Assembly: GCA_013297825.1 (NCBI GenBank)
Contig: JAAFIN010000018.1
Span: forward strand, 1-34,893
Length of the DNA: 34,893 nucleotides
Direction of reading: 5' to 3'
Origin: Cytophagales bacterium
GTDB taxonomy: Bacteria > Bacteroidota > Bacteroidia > Cytophagales > Microscillaceae
Shown: positions 15,530-24,770 of the stretch, piece after piece
Position numbering within the stretch: the stretch's first letter is position 1
Layout of the letters: the number at the start of each line of letters is the position of its first letter
The notes under the pieces: generated by a model
What the model saw: the letters and a program-made list of their open reading frames with translations, nothing else
Database searches by the model: none
What the model was told of the DNA's origin: nothing
Made by a program: the position numbers and the translations under genes

Positions 15530-16603
15530 ATGAACAAAAGATACAAAAAGAACAAAAAAACCCTAATTTTTCTGTTACTTTTATTATGTACAAAATTTTT
15601 TATAAAAAATGAAGTTTTTGCTCAAATAGGAGGACGTAATAGTTTTGCTTTTGCACAAAATCCTCATAATGCTTGGCTCTCTGCAATGGGAGGCGTAAAT
15701 GTAAGTAGTGGAGCTTATGAAATAAATAATATTTTTCAAAATCCTGCTATTGCAGATGATACTTTGGCAAAAACTGCTTCATTTAGTTTTGCTACGTGGC
15801 AAGCTGATGCAGGGCAATACCAATTTATTTACGTAGATAAATGGAAAAAAGGACTTTTTTCGGGAGGAATTCGTGGCGTAAATTATGGCAAAATGCAACT
15901 TACTGATGCAACAGGTGCGGTTTTGGGGGAATTTAGAGCGTCAGATTGGGATATGATGGCAAGTTATGGTATCAAACAAGGCAATTTTTATTTTGGTGGT
16001 GGATTGCATTATTTAGTTTCACAAATAGAAAGTTACAATGCCCACGCTTTAGCTTTTAATATGAGTGGTGTTTTTCAGCACCCAAAGCACGATTTTCGCA
16101 TTGGGCTTGCGGTTCAAAATGCAGGTTTTACCTTCAAAAACTATTTACAAGGTGAAAATACTCCTCTCCCGCTTGATATCCAGCTTGGGGCATCTTACAA
16201 ACCAAAGTATATGCCTGTAAGATTTTCATTGACTGCTCATCACCTTCACAAATGGGATATTGTGTATCTTGACCCTTACCAAAATTATACAGTGGATTTG
16301 ACAGGACAGAGAAATGTACCTAAAAAAACCTTTTTTGATGATTTAGCGAGGCATTTTGTTATTGGTACAGAATTGTTATTTTCGCCAAAATTCCATATTT
16401 TATTGGGTTATAATCATTTAGTAAATCGTGAAATGAAAATCCGCAATTTAGGTGGAACACGTGGATTTAGTTTTGGATTTGGTTTTCACGCCAAAAAATA
16501 TTCTTTTCAATATGGATATAGTACGCACCAAATTGGCGTAGGAAAGCATTTTTTCACGTTGCAACTGCGTACAAGAGAGATTTTTAGGAAAAAACAAAAA
16601 TAA
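15530..16603 (+). CDS. porQ: type IX secretion system protein PorQ
   Basis: A signal peptide (1-32, ending VFAQ) is followed by a 325-residue outer-membrane beta-barrel-like protein. The start of the mature chain (FAQNPHNAWLSAMGGVNVSS), FQNPAIAD, and the repeated amphipathic strands ending in an aromatic residue (FTLQLRTREIF) fit PorQ, a PorV/PorQ-type barrel of the T9SS. PorQ takes part in the attachment complex that processes and anchors T9SS cargo at the cell surface, often with PorU, which is not seen here. The T9SS cargo at 18521 is a possible client. Confidence 0.85.
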   Translation: MNKRYKKNKKTLIFLLLLLCTKFFIKNEVFAQIGGRNSFAFAQNPHNAWLSAMGGVNVSSGAYEINNIFQNPAIADDTLAKTASFSFATWQADAGQYQFIYVDKWKKGLFSGGIRGVNYGKMQLTDATGAVLGEFRASDWDMMASYGIKQGNFYFGGGLHYLVSQIESYNAHALAFNMSGVFQHPKHDFRIGLAVQNAGFTFKNYLQGENTPLPLDIQLGASYKPKYMPVRFSLTAHHLHKWDIVYLDPYQNYTVDLTGQRNVPKKTFFDDLARHFVIGTELLFSPKFHILLGYNHLVNREMKIRNLGGTRGFSFGFGFHAKKYSFQYGYSTHQIGVGKHFFTLQLRTREIFRKKQK

Positions 16604-16607
16604 GATT

Positions 16608-16650
16608 GGAACACGGATTTTACGGATTAACACAGATTTTCACGGATTTC
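16608..16650. repeat. ATCCGT repeat fragment, reverse orientation
   Basis: Starts 5 bp after the porQ stop. It is the reverse complement of the ATCYGT part of the 10741-10780 and 14897-14942 repeats, without their hairpin half. Confidence 0.8.
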
Positions 16651-16732
16651 TTTTTAAATTATTTCATTTAGAATTTACACATTCTTAACAACAACATTTT
16701 TTTAATTTTTTTACCAAATACAAAATAAATCT

Positions 16733-17431
16733 ATGCAAAAAATCCTATTTTTAATCTTCTGTTTTTTGCTTTTTAATTGTGAAGCCCAACAGCAAAAAAT
16801 ACAAAAATTTACACCAAAAGAAACTGACATAATAGTTTCAGAAAATGGCAAAACAAAAAAAAGAAGTCCAAGACATCAATCAGGCGATATTATTTTTCAA
16901 ATCTCATCAGCAGGACAAGGCAAAGCCATTCAACTTGCCACCAAATCACTTTACACACATTGTGGCATTATTTATGAAATTGATAACAAATTTTTTGTGT
17001 ATGAAGCCATACAACCTGTAAAACTTACGCCTTTGGAAGATTGGATAAACAAAGGACAAAAAAAGCATTTTGTAACCAAACGCCTTAAAAATGCAGATGA
17101 AATTTTGACCCAAAATATCCTTGAAAATATGCAAAAAATAGGAAAACCATATCAAGGGAAAAATTATGACATTTTTTTTGCGTGGTCTGACCAAGATATG
17201 TATTGCTCTGAAATGGTTTGGAAAATCTATAAAAAAGCTATCAATATTGAAGTTGGAAAATGCCAATTATTTAAAGATTTTGACCTTTCGTCCCAAGAAG
17301 TAAAAAAAATTATTGAACAACGTTATGGCGAAAAAATCCCTTTGGAGGAAACGGTTATTTCGCCTGTTGCAATTCTCAAAAGCGAAAATTTAGAAACAAT
17401 TTTTGGGGAAGAATTAAAATATGATTTGTAA
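16733..17431 (+). CDS. exported YiiX/YebB-like cysteine hydrolase (permuted NlpC/P60 type)
   Basis: After a signal peptide (residues 1-19; Cys16 might be lipidated, though the lipobox is weak) comes a YiiX-like domain: SGDIIFQIS (50-58), THCGIIYE with His76, YEAIQPVKLTPL (90-101) and MYCSEMVWKIY with Cys158. In this permuted papain-like fold the conserved His precedes the Cys. Relatives are thought to be amidases or peptidases acting on cell wall or lipid-linked substrates; the actual substrate is unknown. About 232 residues is normal for the family. It stands between porQ and the beta-lactamase with gaps above 100 bp, probably as an independent unit. Confidence 0.85.
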   Translation: MQKILFLIFCFLLFNCEAQQQKIQKFTPKETDIIVSENGKTKKRSPRHQSGDIIFQISSAGQGKAIQLATKSLYTHCGIIYEIDNKFFVYEAIQPVKLTPLEDWINKGQKKHFVTKRLKNADEILTQNILENMQKIGKPYQGKNYDIFFAWSDQDMYCSEMVWKIYKKAINIEVGKCQLFKDFDLSSQEVKKIIEQRYGEKIPLEETVISPVAILKSENLETIFGEELKYDL

Positions 17432-17593
17432 AAAAAACTTCAAAACTTTTACACTTTGAATTTTATCACACCACTTTATTGTTTTAAACCTTTGCCAATA
17501 ATTTGTTAATCGTAATTTATCTGATTTTTTTCCATAAAAAATTATCAGACAACCAAAAACCACACAAAAAAACGTAAAAATAGAAACCCCAAT

Positions 17594-18358
17594 ATGAAAT
17601 ATCTTTTTCAATCATTTTCAATATTCACATATTTTTTAATCAGTTTTACCTGTAATGCTCAACAAAAAAAGTCTTCTAATGCGAATAATATTTTGTATAA
17701 ATCTGATGCGTTAATTATTACACAAATTTCCAAAAATTCATTTGAACATACCTCATTTCTGCAAACTGACGAATTTGGGTATGTGCCTTGCAATGGTTTA
17801 TTTGTGAGAAATAACAATGAAACCATAGTTTTTGATACACCAACCAACGATAAAAGTGCAAATGAACTTATCAAATGGATAAATGAATCACTTAAATGCA
17901 AAATAAATGCAGTTATCCCAACGCATTTTCATGATGATTGTTTGGGGGGATTAAACGCATTTCACCAAAATAATATTCCTTCTTATGCCAATGCCAAAAC
18001 TATAGAACTTGCCAAAGAACATAAAATGCCAGCAATTCCTCAAAATGGTTTTACAGATAAACTTATTTTAAAAGTTGGTAAAAAAAATATTATTGCAAAG
18101 TTTTTTGGGGAAGGACACACCAAAGATAATGTTGTGTGTTATTTTCCAAGCGAAAAAATATTATTTGGGGGTTGTTTGATAAAAGAAATAGATGCCAACA
18201 AAGGTTATTTAGGACACGCAAACATTGCTACGTGGTCAAATACCGTAGAAAATGTTAAAAAAGAATATCCAAACGTAAAAATTGTCATTCCAGGTCATGG
18301 AAAATATGGGGATAAAAAATTGCTTGATTACACCATAAAGTTATTCAAAAATCCATAA
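17594..18358 (+). CDS. subclass B1 metallo-beta-lactamase
   Basis: All six B1 zinc ligands are present at the expected spacing: His111, His113 and Asp115 in THFHDDCLGGL, His175 in GEGHTKDN, Cys194 in FGGCLIKEI, and His235 in PGHGKYG. The N-terminal 23 residues are a signal peptide (alternatively lipidated at Cys20), so it acts in the periplasm. B1 enzymes hydrolyse penicillins, cephalosporins and usually carbapenems. Cys116 follows the HxHxD motif as in CcrA, and Tyr205 sits where most B1 enzymes have Asn233, as in the BlaB group. Base composition matches the neighbours and there are no mobility genes, so it looks like a resident chromosomal enzyme. A strong bidirectional terminator follows. 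Confidence 0.92.
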   Translation: MKYLFQSFSIFTYFLISFTCNAQQKKSSNANNILYKSDALIITQISKNSFEHTSFLQTDEFGYVPCNGLFVRNNNETIVFDTPTNDKSANELIKWINESLKCKINAVIPTHFHDDCLGGLNAFHQNNIPSYANAKTIELAKEHKMPAIPQNGFTDKLILKVGKKNIIAKFFGEGHTKDNVVCYFPSEKILFGGCLIKEIDANKGYLGHANIATWSNTVENVKKEYPNVKIVIPGHGKYGDKKLLDYTIKLFKNP

Positions 18359-18413
18359 TTTTTAGTTTTAAAAAATCCATATTTTACTTTTGAACCCTTT
18401 TTTTAAACACAAA

Positions 18414-18457
18414 AAAAAACTACAACATTTATTTAAAAAAATGTTGTAGTTTTTTAT
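18414..18457. terminator. bidirectional rho-independent terminator
   Basis: Arms 18414-18430 and 18439-18455 (17 bp, perfect; core CTACAACATTT) enclose an 8-nt loop. An A-run precedes and a T-run follows, so it can terminate both the beta-lactamase (plus) and the T9SS protein (minus), which converge here. Confidence 0.88.
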
Positions 18458-18493
18458 TTTTTAGAAAAATGAAATTTTAAAAAATTGTAATTA

Positions 18494-18514
18494 CTGATAC
18501 CTGATTCCTGATAC
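18494..18514. repeat. CTGATWC heptamer array
   Basis: Three exact heptamers CTGATAC, CTGATTC, CTGATAC end 6 bp before the stop codon of the T9SS protein. Reverse-complement relatives (ATCAGGAATCAG) occur at 33745-33757. Confidence 0.75.
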
Positions 18515-18520
18515 CTTTTT

Positions 18521-21500
18521 TTATTCAATCACAATTCTTTTTAAGATTTTTTCTTTACCAACTTGTAATGCAATATTATACACACCAGCAGGAAGTTTGC
18601 TAAAATCTACATTAAAAATGCCTTCTTCTTCGGTTTCGCCTTTGAGTTCATTTACCAAAATACCTTTTGCATCAAAAACTTGTGCAGAAACTTTGCGAGA
18701 AGCCTCCCCTCCTATTTTTATTCTAAAATTACCATTTGAAGGATTAGGATAAACATTCAATTCTCCCACTTGTAATTGTGTAGGCAATGCAGTAACATTG
18801 CTTGCAGACAAATTGATGGTATAATTTGGGGTATTGGTGTCATTGCTTGGAATGGTAAGCACCGCAGATTTATTGCCTGTAGAGGTTGGGGTAATATTTA
18901 CGATAAAAGTAGTATTTGCACCACCAGCAATATTAGAAACCGCAGGTTGAATAATTGTAAATTCTGCTGCATTTGCACCTGCGTCTGTGATAGTATTCAA
19001 AGCAAGATTGATATTGCCCAAATTTTCTATGGTAAATGTTACCGTAGTTTGTCCAGCAGGATACATATAATTTCCGCCTGATGCTATTGTGGTTGTACCT
19101 TGTTTTACATTGATTGTTGGCACCAATGCACCAGCATTGCCTGTTTCTGTACCTGTTACTGCTACATTTGTACCAGCAAAACCTGAATGTGTAATATTTC
19201 CACTTTTTGCACCATTTACACCAGAAATAGGTCTAAAACGCACCGTAACAGTTTGAACGGTTTGCAAATCTGCAACAGTATAACTTGCGGTTGTGCCAAA
19301 ATTAGTTCCATCTCTTGAAACTTGGAAATTAGGAGGTGCGGTTACAGTTACATTGCTCAAAAGGTTTGTAGCAGTAAGTGTGTAAGTTTGGTTTGTAGAA
19401 TTTGCCCCATTTGCTACACTACCAAAATTCATCAATGAAATAGGATTAGCAATTAAAGTAGCAGGATTATTTGCTTCTGTACCTGCAACTGCAACGGTTA
19501 CACTCGCAAAACCTGAATGTGTAATATTTCCACTTTTTGCACCATTTAATCCAGAAGTTGGCGAAAATCTCACGCCTACAGTTTGCATAGTTGCTAATTC
19601 TGCTATAGTGTAAGTAATTGAACTTGCGTAAGTTCCAGCAATACCTTTTGCAACTTGGAAATTGGCTGGGGCAGTAACTACTACACTATTTACAAGATTA
19701 GTAGCAGTCAAAGTATAAGATGAAGCAGTAGAATTAGCACCATTATTTACACTACCAAAATTCGTGATAGTGGTAGGATTAGCCATCAATGTTGCGGTAT
19801 TGCCTGTTTCTGTACCTGTTACTGCAACATCAGTAGTTGCACTTGGTGTGAATCCTGAATGTGTGATATTTCCACTTTTTGCACCATTTGTGCCAGAAGT
19901 TGGTGAAAATCTCACGCCTACAGTTTGTGCAGTTGCTAATTCTGCAATGGTATAAGTGATTGAACTTGCGTAAGTTCCTGCTACACCTTTTGCAACTTGG
20001 AAATTGGCTGGTGCAGTTACAGTTACACCAGCCACAAGATTAGACGCAGTAAGCGTGTAACTTGAAGCGGTAGAATTTGCACCATTGTTTATACTTCCAA
20101 AATTTGCAATAGAAGTTGGATTAGAGGTTAATGTAGGTGTAGGTGCAACATTGCCTGTTTCTGTACCTGAAACCGCAACATCAGTAGTTGCACTTGGCGT
20201 AAAACCTGAATGTGTAATATTTCCACTTTTTACGCCATTTATGCCAGAAATTGGTGAAAATCTCACGCCTACAACTTGAGCAGTTGCTAATTCTGCTACA
20301 GTGTAAGTAATAGAACTTGCATAAGTTCCTGTTGTGGTTTTTGCTACTTGGAAATTGGCTGGGGCAGTTACTACAACGCTTGCAGTAAGATTAGTAGCAG
20401 TCAATGTATAACTTGAAACAGTAGAATTAGCACCATTATTTACACTGCCAAAATTTGCAATAGTTGTTGGATTAGAGGTTAATGTAGGTGTTGGGATTGT
20501 TTCTGTGCCTGAAACCGCAACGGTTACACTTGCAAAACCTGAGTGTGTAATATTACCACTTTTTGCACCTGCTGTGCCAGAAGTTGGTGCAAAACGAACG
20601 CCAACGGTTTGAGCGGTTGCTAATTCTGCCACTGTATAAGTGATAGAACTTGCGTAAGTGCCTGCTATACCTTTTGCTACCTGAAAATTAGCTGGTGCGG
20701 TTACGGTTACATCAGCAGTCAGATTGCTTGCGGTGAGTGTGTAACTTGAAGCAGTTGAAGTTGCATTTGTATTGATACTTCCAAAATCTGTAATAGTGGT
20801 TGGGTTGGCAATGAGAGAAGGCGTTGCAGCACCAAAAGAAGTTACATCAGCCCAAGCAGTACCTACACGAATATAATCCAAAGAGCCTGTTACATTATTT
20901 GATGCAGTTCCTTGTCTAATACATATTTTTGATAATGTAAGTACTGAACCTGTGCCTGTGGGTGTACTCACATAAGCAGTAGGCTCTGTAACAGGAACTG
21001 TTGTTGTGAATACAAAAATGCTTGCAGTATTATCAGCCAAAGTTGTATTTGCTCCAAAATCATATTTTACAACCACAAAATAACTTGTACCAAAACTTAA
21101 TACTGTTGGTGTTGTGGTATTATATACTAAAGTAGTACCTGACGAACCACCTTTTGCAATACCTAATTCATAACCTGCTCCATTTGCTTTTGCACCAATT
21201 CGCCCCATAAATGTACTTCCAATTATGGTAGGGGAGATGTGGAAAAAATAATCACCTGTTGTTCCACAAGTAGCAAGATTAACAATCATAGATACATACA
21301 AAGTGCCAGAATTTACGCCTGTTGCACTAAATGTTCTATTAACATCTTGTCCTACATTGTTAAAGGTTAATTTACCGCCCAAAGTAGGAGCAGAACCAAA
21401 TGAAAGACTTGTTAAGGTGTATTGAACAGGATTAAGCGGTGTAGCACCTCCTTGTCCGTTGCTGTGAGCAGACCAAGATTGAGCAGATGCTAAGGTTAAA

Positions 21501-21616
21501 CTGTCAGCATTAACCCCATAACTAAATTGCTCTGTTAATAATTGTGCCTTTGTCGTACTTATTGTGCCAAAAAGCATCAACAACAAACAACTAAAAAAAT
21601 AGAAAAATTTTTTCAT
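18521..21616 (-). CDS. T9SS-secreted repeat protein with C-terminal sorting domain
   Basis: Residues 1-25 are a signal peptide (TTKAQ). Residues about 26-265 form a Gly/Thr-rich beta-sandwich-like region ending in YIRVGTAWADVTSFG. Then come five tandem repeats of about 107-116 residues, each with a NFGS(V/I)NNGANST start, VTVTAPANFQVAK, ITYTVAELATAQTVGVRF and GAKSGNITHSGF. Next is a domain resembling the DUF1573/choice-of-anchor type (about 835-945, AEFTIIQP...STGNKSAVLTIPSND). The last 80 residues are a Por secretion tail (type A): LNVYPNPSNGNFRI, KGILVNEL, LPAGVYNIAL. It is likely exported by T9SS and attached or released at the surface. An adhesin or matrix role is inference; no enzymatic domain is visible. 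Confidence 0.92.
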   Translation of the reverse strand: MKKFFYFFSCLLLMLFGTISTTKAQLLTEQFSYGVNADSLTLASAQSWSAHSNGQGGATPLNPVQYTLTSLSFGSAPTLGGKLTFNNVGQDVNRTFSATGVNSGTLYVSMIVNLATCGTTGDYFFHISPTIIGSTFMGRIGAKANGAGYELGIAKGGSSGTTLVYNTTTPTVLSFGTSYFVVVKYDFGANTTLADNTASIFVFTTTVPVTEPTAYVSTPTGTGSVLTLSKICIRQGTASNNVTGSLDYIRVGTAWADVTSFGAATPSLIANPTTITDFGSINTNATSTASSYTLTASNLTADVTVTAPANFQVAKGIAGTYASSITYTVAELATAQTVGVRFAPTSGTAGAKSGNITHSGFASVTVAVSGTETIPTPTLTSNPTTIANFGSVNNGANSTVSSYTLTATNLTASVVVTAPANFQVAKTTTGTYASSITYTVAELATAQVVGVRFSPISGINGVKSGNITHSGFTPSATTDVAVSGTETGNVAPTPTLTSNPTSIANFGSINNGANSTASSYTLTASNLVAGVTVTAPANFQVAKGVAGTYASSITYTIAELATAQTVGVRFSPTSGTNGAKSGNITHSGFTPSATTDVAVTGTETGNTATLMANPTTITNFGSVNNGANSTASSYTLTATNLVNSVVVTAPANFQVAKGIAGTYASSITYTIAELATMQTVGVRFSPTSGLNGAKSGNITHSGFASVTVAVAGTEANNPATLIANPISLMNFGSVANGANSTNQTYTLTATNLLSNVTVTAPPNFQVSRDGTNFGTTASYTVADLQTVQTVTVRFRPISGVNGAKSGNITHSGFAGTNVAVTGTETGNAGALVPTINVKQGTTTIASGGNYMYPAGQTTVTFTIENLGNINLALNTITDAGANAAEFTIIQPAVSNIAGGANTTFIVNITPTSTGNKSAVLTIPSNDTNTPNYTINLSASNVTALPTQLQVGELNVYPNPSNGNFRIKIGGEASRKVSAQVFDAKGILVNELKGETEEEGIFNVDFSKLPAGVYNIALQVGKEKILKRIVIE
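19130..20820 (-). repeat. five intragenic tandem repeats of about 330 bp
   Basis: This is the DNA encoding the five beta repeats of the T9SS protein. Blocks such as CACTTTTTGCACCATTT and GCAGTTGCTAATTCTGC recur with mostly synonymous differences. This is good substrate for unequal recombination and length variation. Confidence 0.9.
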
Positions 21617-21956
21617 AAGAAAATGAATGTATAAAATTTTATTTTGAATTTCGTATTAAAAAACTTCAAAAAACAATTTTTTGTTTTAAAAAATTTTGTT
21701 CATAAAAAATTGATGTTTAATAATTTTTGCAAAAATACATTCACTTTCTCAATAAAGAAAAAAATTATGATATTAAATTTTCGTTAAGTTTTTAATTGTT
21801 GTTTAAGAACACACAAACTTTTATAAAAATCCTCATTTATTTACTTTCTCCTACACCTTTATTTACCCTTTCCAACAGAAATGTTATGTTCAAAAAAAAG
21901 ATTATATTTGCAAAAAATCTCCAAATAAAATATTGTAAAGAAAAATACAAAATACA
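21617..21956. other. gene-free AT-rich stretch upstream of murF-alr
   Basis: It lies between divergent genes. The only open frame (TTG start at 21796, 65 codons) has no protein-like features. Apart from a candidate promoter at 21903 I see no repeats or RNA genes here. Confidence 0.6.
21903..21910 (+). promoter_or_regulatory. candidate -7 box for murF-alr
   Basis: TATATTTG matches TAnnTTTG and lies 113 bp before the ATG; a leader would include the heptamer element at 21964-22018. No clear -33 TTG. Confidence 0.4.
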
Positions 21957-21963
21957 AATAGCC

Positions 21964-22018
21964 AAATTGTTATACAATAACAAGGACAATTAGTTGTTTC
22001 ATTTATCATTCATCATTA
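21964..22018. repeat. degenerate core plus ATTYATC heptamers at the murF-alr start
   Basis: A core resembling that at 25012-25089 (AGCCAAATTGTTATACAATAAC...GTTGTTTC) is followed by ATTTATC, ATTCATC and ATT. The start codon comes 5 bp later. The core contains an ATTGTTATACAAT hairpin. Confidence 0.65.
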
Positions 22019-22022
22019 AAAA

Positions 22023-24770
22023 ATGAATTTTCTTGACCTTTTAAATATCATTCCTGAAAGCAAAATTATAACTGCACACAATACAGATTTAGCCATAAAA
22101 AACCTTTCTACAGATAGTAGAGAAAGTTTTTTTTCTGAAAATACGCTTTTTTTTGCACTCACAGGCGAAAGGCGTAATGGACACGATTTTATATCTGAAA
22201 TTATAGAAAAAGGTGGAAAAAATTTTGTGGTTTCTGATGAAATTTTTATACATAATTTTTTAGAAAATAACAAAAATATTACAAATAAAATAAATATTAT
22301 AAAAGTTTCAAATACCTTAAATGCACTCCAAAAAATAGCCCAAAAACACCGCTTACAATTTCATTATCCTGTCATTGCTATCACAGGAAGCAATGGCAAA
22401 ACTATTATCAAAGAGTGGCTTTCTGAAATTCTCCAACAATTAAATTTTTCAGTGGTAAAAAGCCCAAAAAGCTATAATTCACAAATTGGAGTACCTTTAT
22501 CGGTTTGGCAAATGAATGATTTGTATAATATTGGCGTGTTTGAGGCTGGTATTTCAGAGCCAAACGAAATGCAAAATCTACAAGAAATTTTATGTCCTGA
22601 TGTGTGTATTTTTAGCAATATTGGCGAAGCACACGATAGCGGTTTTGTATCAAGAAGTCAAAAAATTCAAGAAAAACTTACACTTTCAAAAGATGCAAAA
22701 AAAATAATTTATAATGCTTTTCATACAGATATTACAGATGAAATAGATAATGTTTTTAGAAAAAATATTGAAACTACACATATTTCAAAATTTCCTCAAA
22801 AAATCACTTGGATTGATACCCAAAAATTACAAAATATTTCCCAAAAATATCGCAAAGATATTAAACATACTATTCAATATTTTTTGGATTTTGAGAAAGA
22901 TGAAACCAAAAAAATTACAAAAATCACTCTTCATCACAAAGAAAAAATACAGTTTGTTGTGCCTTTTGTGGATAGTGCGAGTTTAGAAAATATTACACAT
23001 ATTTTGATTTTTTTATCAGAATTTAATTTGATAAAAAATAATTTTTCTAAAATACAAAATGCTATTCAGCATCTGCAAGCGGTACAAATGCGTTTGCAAC
23101 GCAAAGCAGGCATCAATAACTGCACATTGATAGATGACACGTATAATAATGACTTAGAGGGCTTAAAAATTGCCCTTGATTTTACCCAAAAACAACAAAA
23201 TACAAGCCATAAACGCAAAATATTGGTTTTGTCAGAAATACCAATACCAAATATGCCCATTGATTTATTTGGAGAAATTTTATCTTCATATATTCATCAA
23301 TATAAGGTAAATATTTTGATTTTGATAGGAAAAATTTTTGTGGAAAATAAAGATGTTTTTGAAAATCTTAGAAACCCCACCCCTGCCCCTCCCCAGAGGG
23401 GAGGGGAAAAACTCCTTTCTTCTGGCGAAGATTTAGGATTTAAAGCCCTCCCCTCTGGGGAGGGTTTGGGTGGGGTTCAAGCCACATTTGAAGAAAATTT
23501 GGGTGGGATTAAAATCCATTTTTTAGAAAAAACTAATGATTTTTTTGTTCATTTTTCACAAAAAGATTTTTTTCAAGATATTATTTTGATAAAAGGAGCA
23601 AGACATTTTCAATTTGAACAAATTGTAAATTTTTTGCAACAAAAAAAACACCGCACCGCCTTAGAAATCAACTTAAACGCACTTGTTCATAACCTTAATT
23701 TTTATAAAAAATTATTAAAACCAAATACCAAATTGATGGTAATGGTAAAGGCTTTTGCTTATGGGACAGGTCGCACCGAAGTTGCACAGCTTTTGCAACA
23801 AAATGGCGTAGATTATTTGGCAGTTGCTTATACTGACGAGGCGGTTGCGTTGCGTGAGGAGGGCATTTCGCTCCCAATTATGGTGATGAATCCCACAGAA
23901 GAAGATTTTGCACAAATACTTTTGTATGATATTGAGCCAGAAATTTATAGTTTTTCTTTATTGGAAAAATGGCTTTTTTATTGTGAAATTACCCAAAAAG
24001 AAGATTTTAAAATACACCTAAAACTTGATACAGGAATGAAACGTTTGGGTTTTGAAAGTGCAGATATTGAAAAATTAGGAAATTATTTATTAAAAAATTT
24101 ACCAAAAAATGCCCAAATAAAAAGCATTTTTACGCATTTGGCAGGTGCAGACGAAGCAACACACAATGTTTTTTCACAGAAACAAATTGATTTTTTTTCA
24201 AAAAATGCAAATTACCTCAAAGACATTTTGCAAAAAATAAACCCAAAAACTGCCTCTCCCCTATTTCACGTGCTTAATTCTCCTGGAATTGTGCGTTTTC
24301 CTGAGGCACATTTTGATATGGTGCGTTTGGGAATTGGACTGTATGGTGTGGAAACTAATCAGATTTTTGCCAATCAATTACAACCTATCGCAACGCTCAA
24401 AACATACATTTCCCAAATAAAATTTTTACCAAAAGGCGAATCTGTGGGATATAGTCGCACACATTTTGCCCAAAATGACACCAAAATTGCGACTATTGCC
24501 ATAGGTTATGCTGATGGATTTAACCGACTTTTGAGCAATGGCGTTGGGGAGGTTTGGATAAAAAACAAAATTTGCAAAATCGTGGGACGTGTATGTATGG
24601 ATATGTGTATGGTGGAAATTGGCGATTTGGAGGTTCAGGAAGGCGAAGAAGTGGAGATTTTTGGTAAACATATTTCTATTGAAAGCATTGCACAAAAAAC
24701 AAATACAATTCCTTACGAAGTGCTTACTTCGGTAGGCGAAAGGGTGAAAAGAGTGTTTTTTAGTGAATGA
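22023..24770 (+). CDS. murF-alr: bifunctional MurF / alanine racemase
   Basis: This fusion is usual in Bacteroidota. The MurF part (about 1-540) adds D-Ala-D-Ala to UDP-MurNAc-tripeptide: STDSRESF near 29-36, P-loop ITGSNGKT near 120, EAGISEP, NIGEAHD, and DDTYNNDLEGLK near 370. The racemase part (about 545-915) makes D-Ala with PLP: ALEINLNALVHN, Lys576 in MVKAFAYG as Schiff-base lysine, VGYSRTHF with the catalytic Tyr, and GRVCMDMCMVEIG. The two steps thus supply and use D-Ala in one cytoplasmic protein. The oddity is residues 451-485, a Pro/Gly-rich stretch foreign to MurF and encoded by a 105-bp palindromic element in frame. Both catalytic regions are otherwise intact, so the gene is probably functional. 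Confidence 0.95.
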   Translation: MNFLDLLNIIPESKIITAHNTDLAIKNLSTDSRESFFSENTLFFALTGERRNGHDFISEIIEKGGKNFVVSDEIFIHNFLENNKNITNKINIIKVSNTLNALQKIAQKHRLQFHYPVIAITGSNGKTIIKEWLSEILQQLNFSVVKSPKSYNSQIGVPLSVWQMNDLYNIGVFEAGISEPNEMQNLQEILCPDVCIFSNIGEAHDSGFVSRSQKIQEKLTLSKDAKKIIYNAFHTDITDEIDNVFRKNIETTHISKFPQKITWIDTQKLQNISQKYRKDIKHTIQYFLDFEKDETKKITKITLHHKEKIQFVVPFVDSASLENITHILIFLSEFNLIKNNFSKIQNAIQHLQAVQMRLQRKAGINNCTLIDDTYNNDLEGLKIALDFTQKQQNTSHKRKILVLSEIPIPNMPIDLFGEILSSYIHQYKVNILILIGKIFVENKDVFENLRNPTPAPPQRGGEKLLSSGEDLGFKALPSGEGLGGVQATFEENLGGIKIHFLEKTNDFFVHFSQKDFFQDIILIKGARHFQFEQIVNFLQQKKHRTALEINLNALVHNLNFYKKLLKPNTKLMVMVKAFAYGTGRTEVAQLLQQNGVDYLAVAYTDEAVALREEGISLPIMVMNPTEEDFAQILLYDIEPEIYSFSLLEKWLFYCEITQKEDFKIHLKLDTGMKRLGFESADIEKLGNYLLKNLPKNAQIKSIFTHLAGADEATHNVFSQKQIDFFSKNANYLKDILQKINPKTASPLFHVLNSPGIVRFPEAHFDMVRLGIGLYGVETNQIFANQLQPIATLKTYISQIKFLPKGESVGYSRTHFAQNDTKIATIAIGYADGFNRLLSNGVGEVWIKNKICKIVGRVCMDMCMVEIGDLEVQEGEEVEIFGKHISIESIAQKTNTIPYEVLTSVGERVKRVFFSE
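23373..23477. mobile_element. 105-bp palindromic element inserted in frame in murF
   Basis: The ends AACCCCACCC (23373-23382) and GGGTGGGGTT (23468-23477) are inverted. Each half has its own hairpin: CCCCTCCCC-AGA-GGGGAGGGG (23386-23406) and CCCTCCCC-TCT-GGGGAGGG (23446-23464). The GC content far exceeds the surroundings. The length is exactly 35 codons with no stop in the frame used, and a TTTGGGTGGGATT echo follows at about 23496-23510. It lies in the C-terminal MurF domain. Confidence 0.8.

Noticed and set aside
17594-18358. Beta-lactamase as a recently acquired mobile resistance gene
   Set aside because: Composition and codon use match the surroundings and no integrase, attC site or IS is nearby.
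19764-20279. Plus-strand frames rich in Val/Pro
   Set aside because: They are the antisense of the T9SS repeat units, and their similarity to each other comes only from the repeats.
21796-21993. 65-codon frame upstream of murF-alr
   Set aside because: TTG start, Lys/Asn/Ile-rich random composition, and it overlaps the likely promoter and repeat core.
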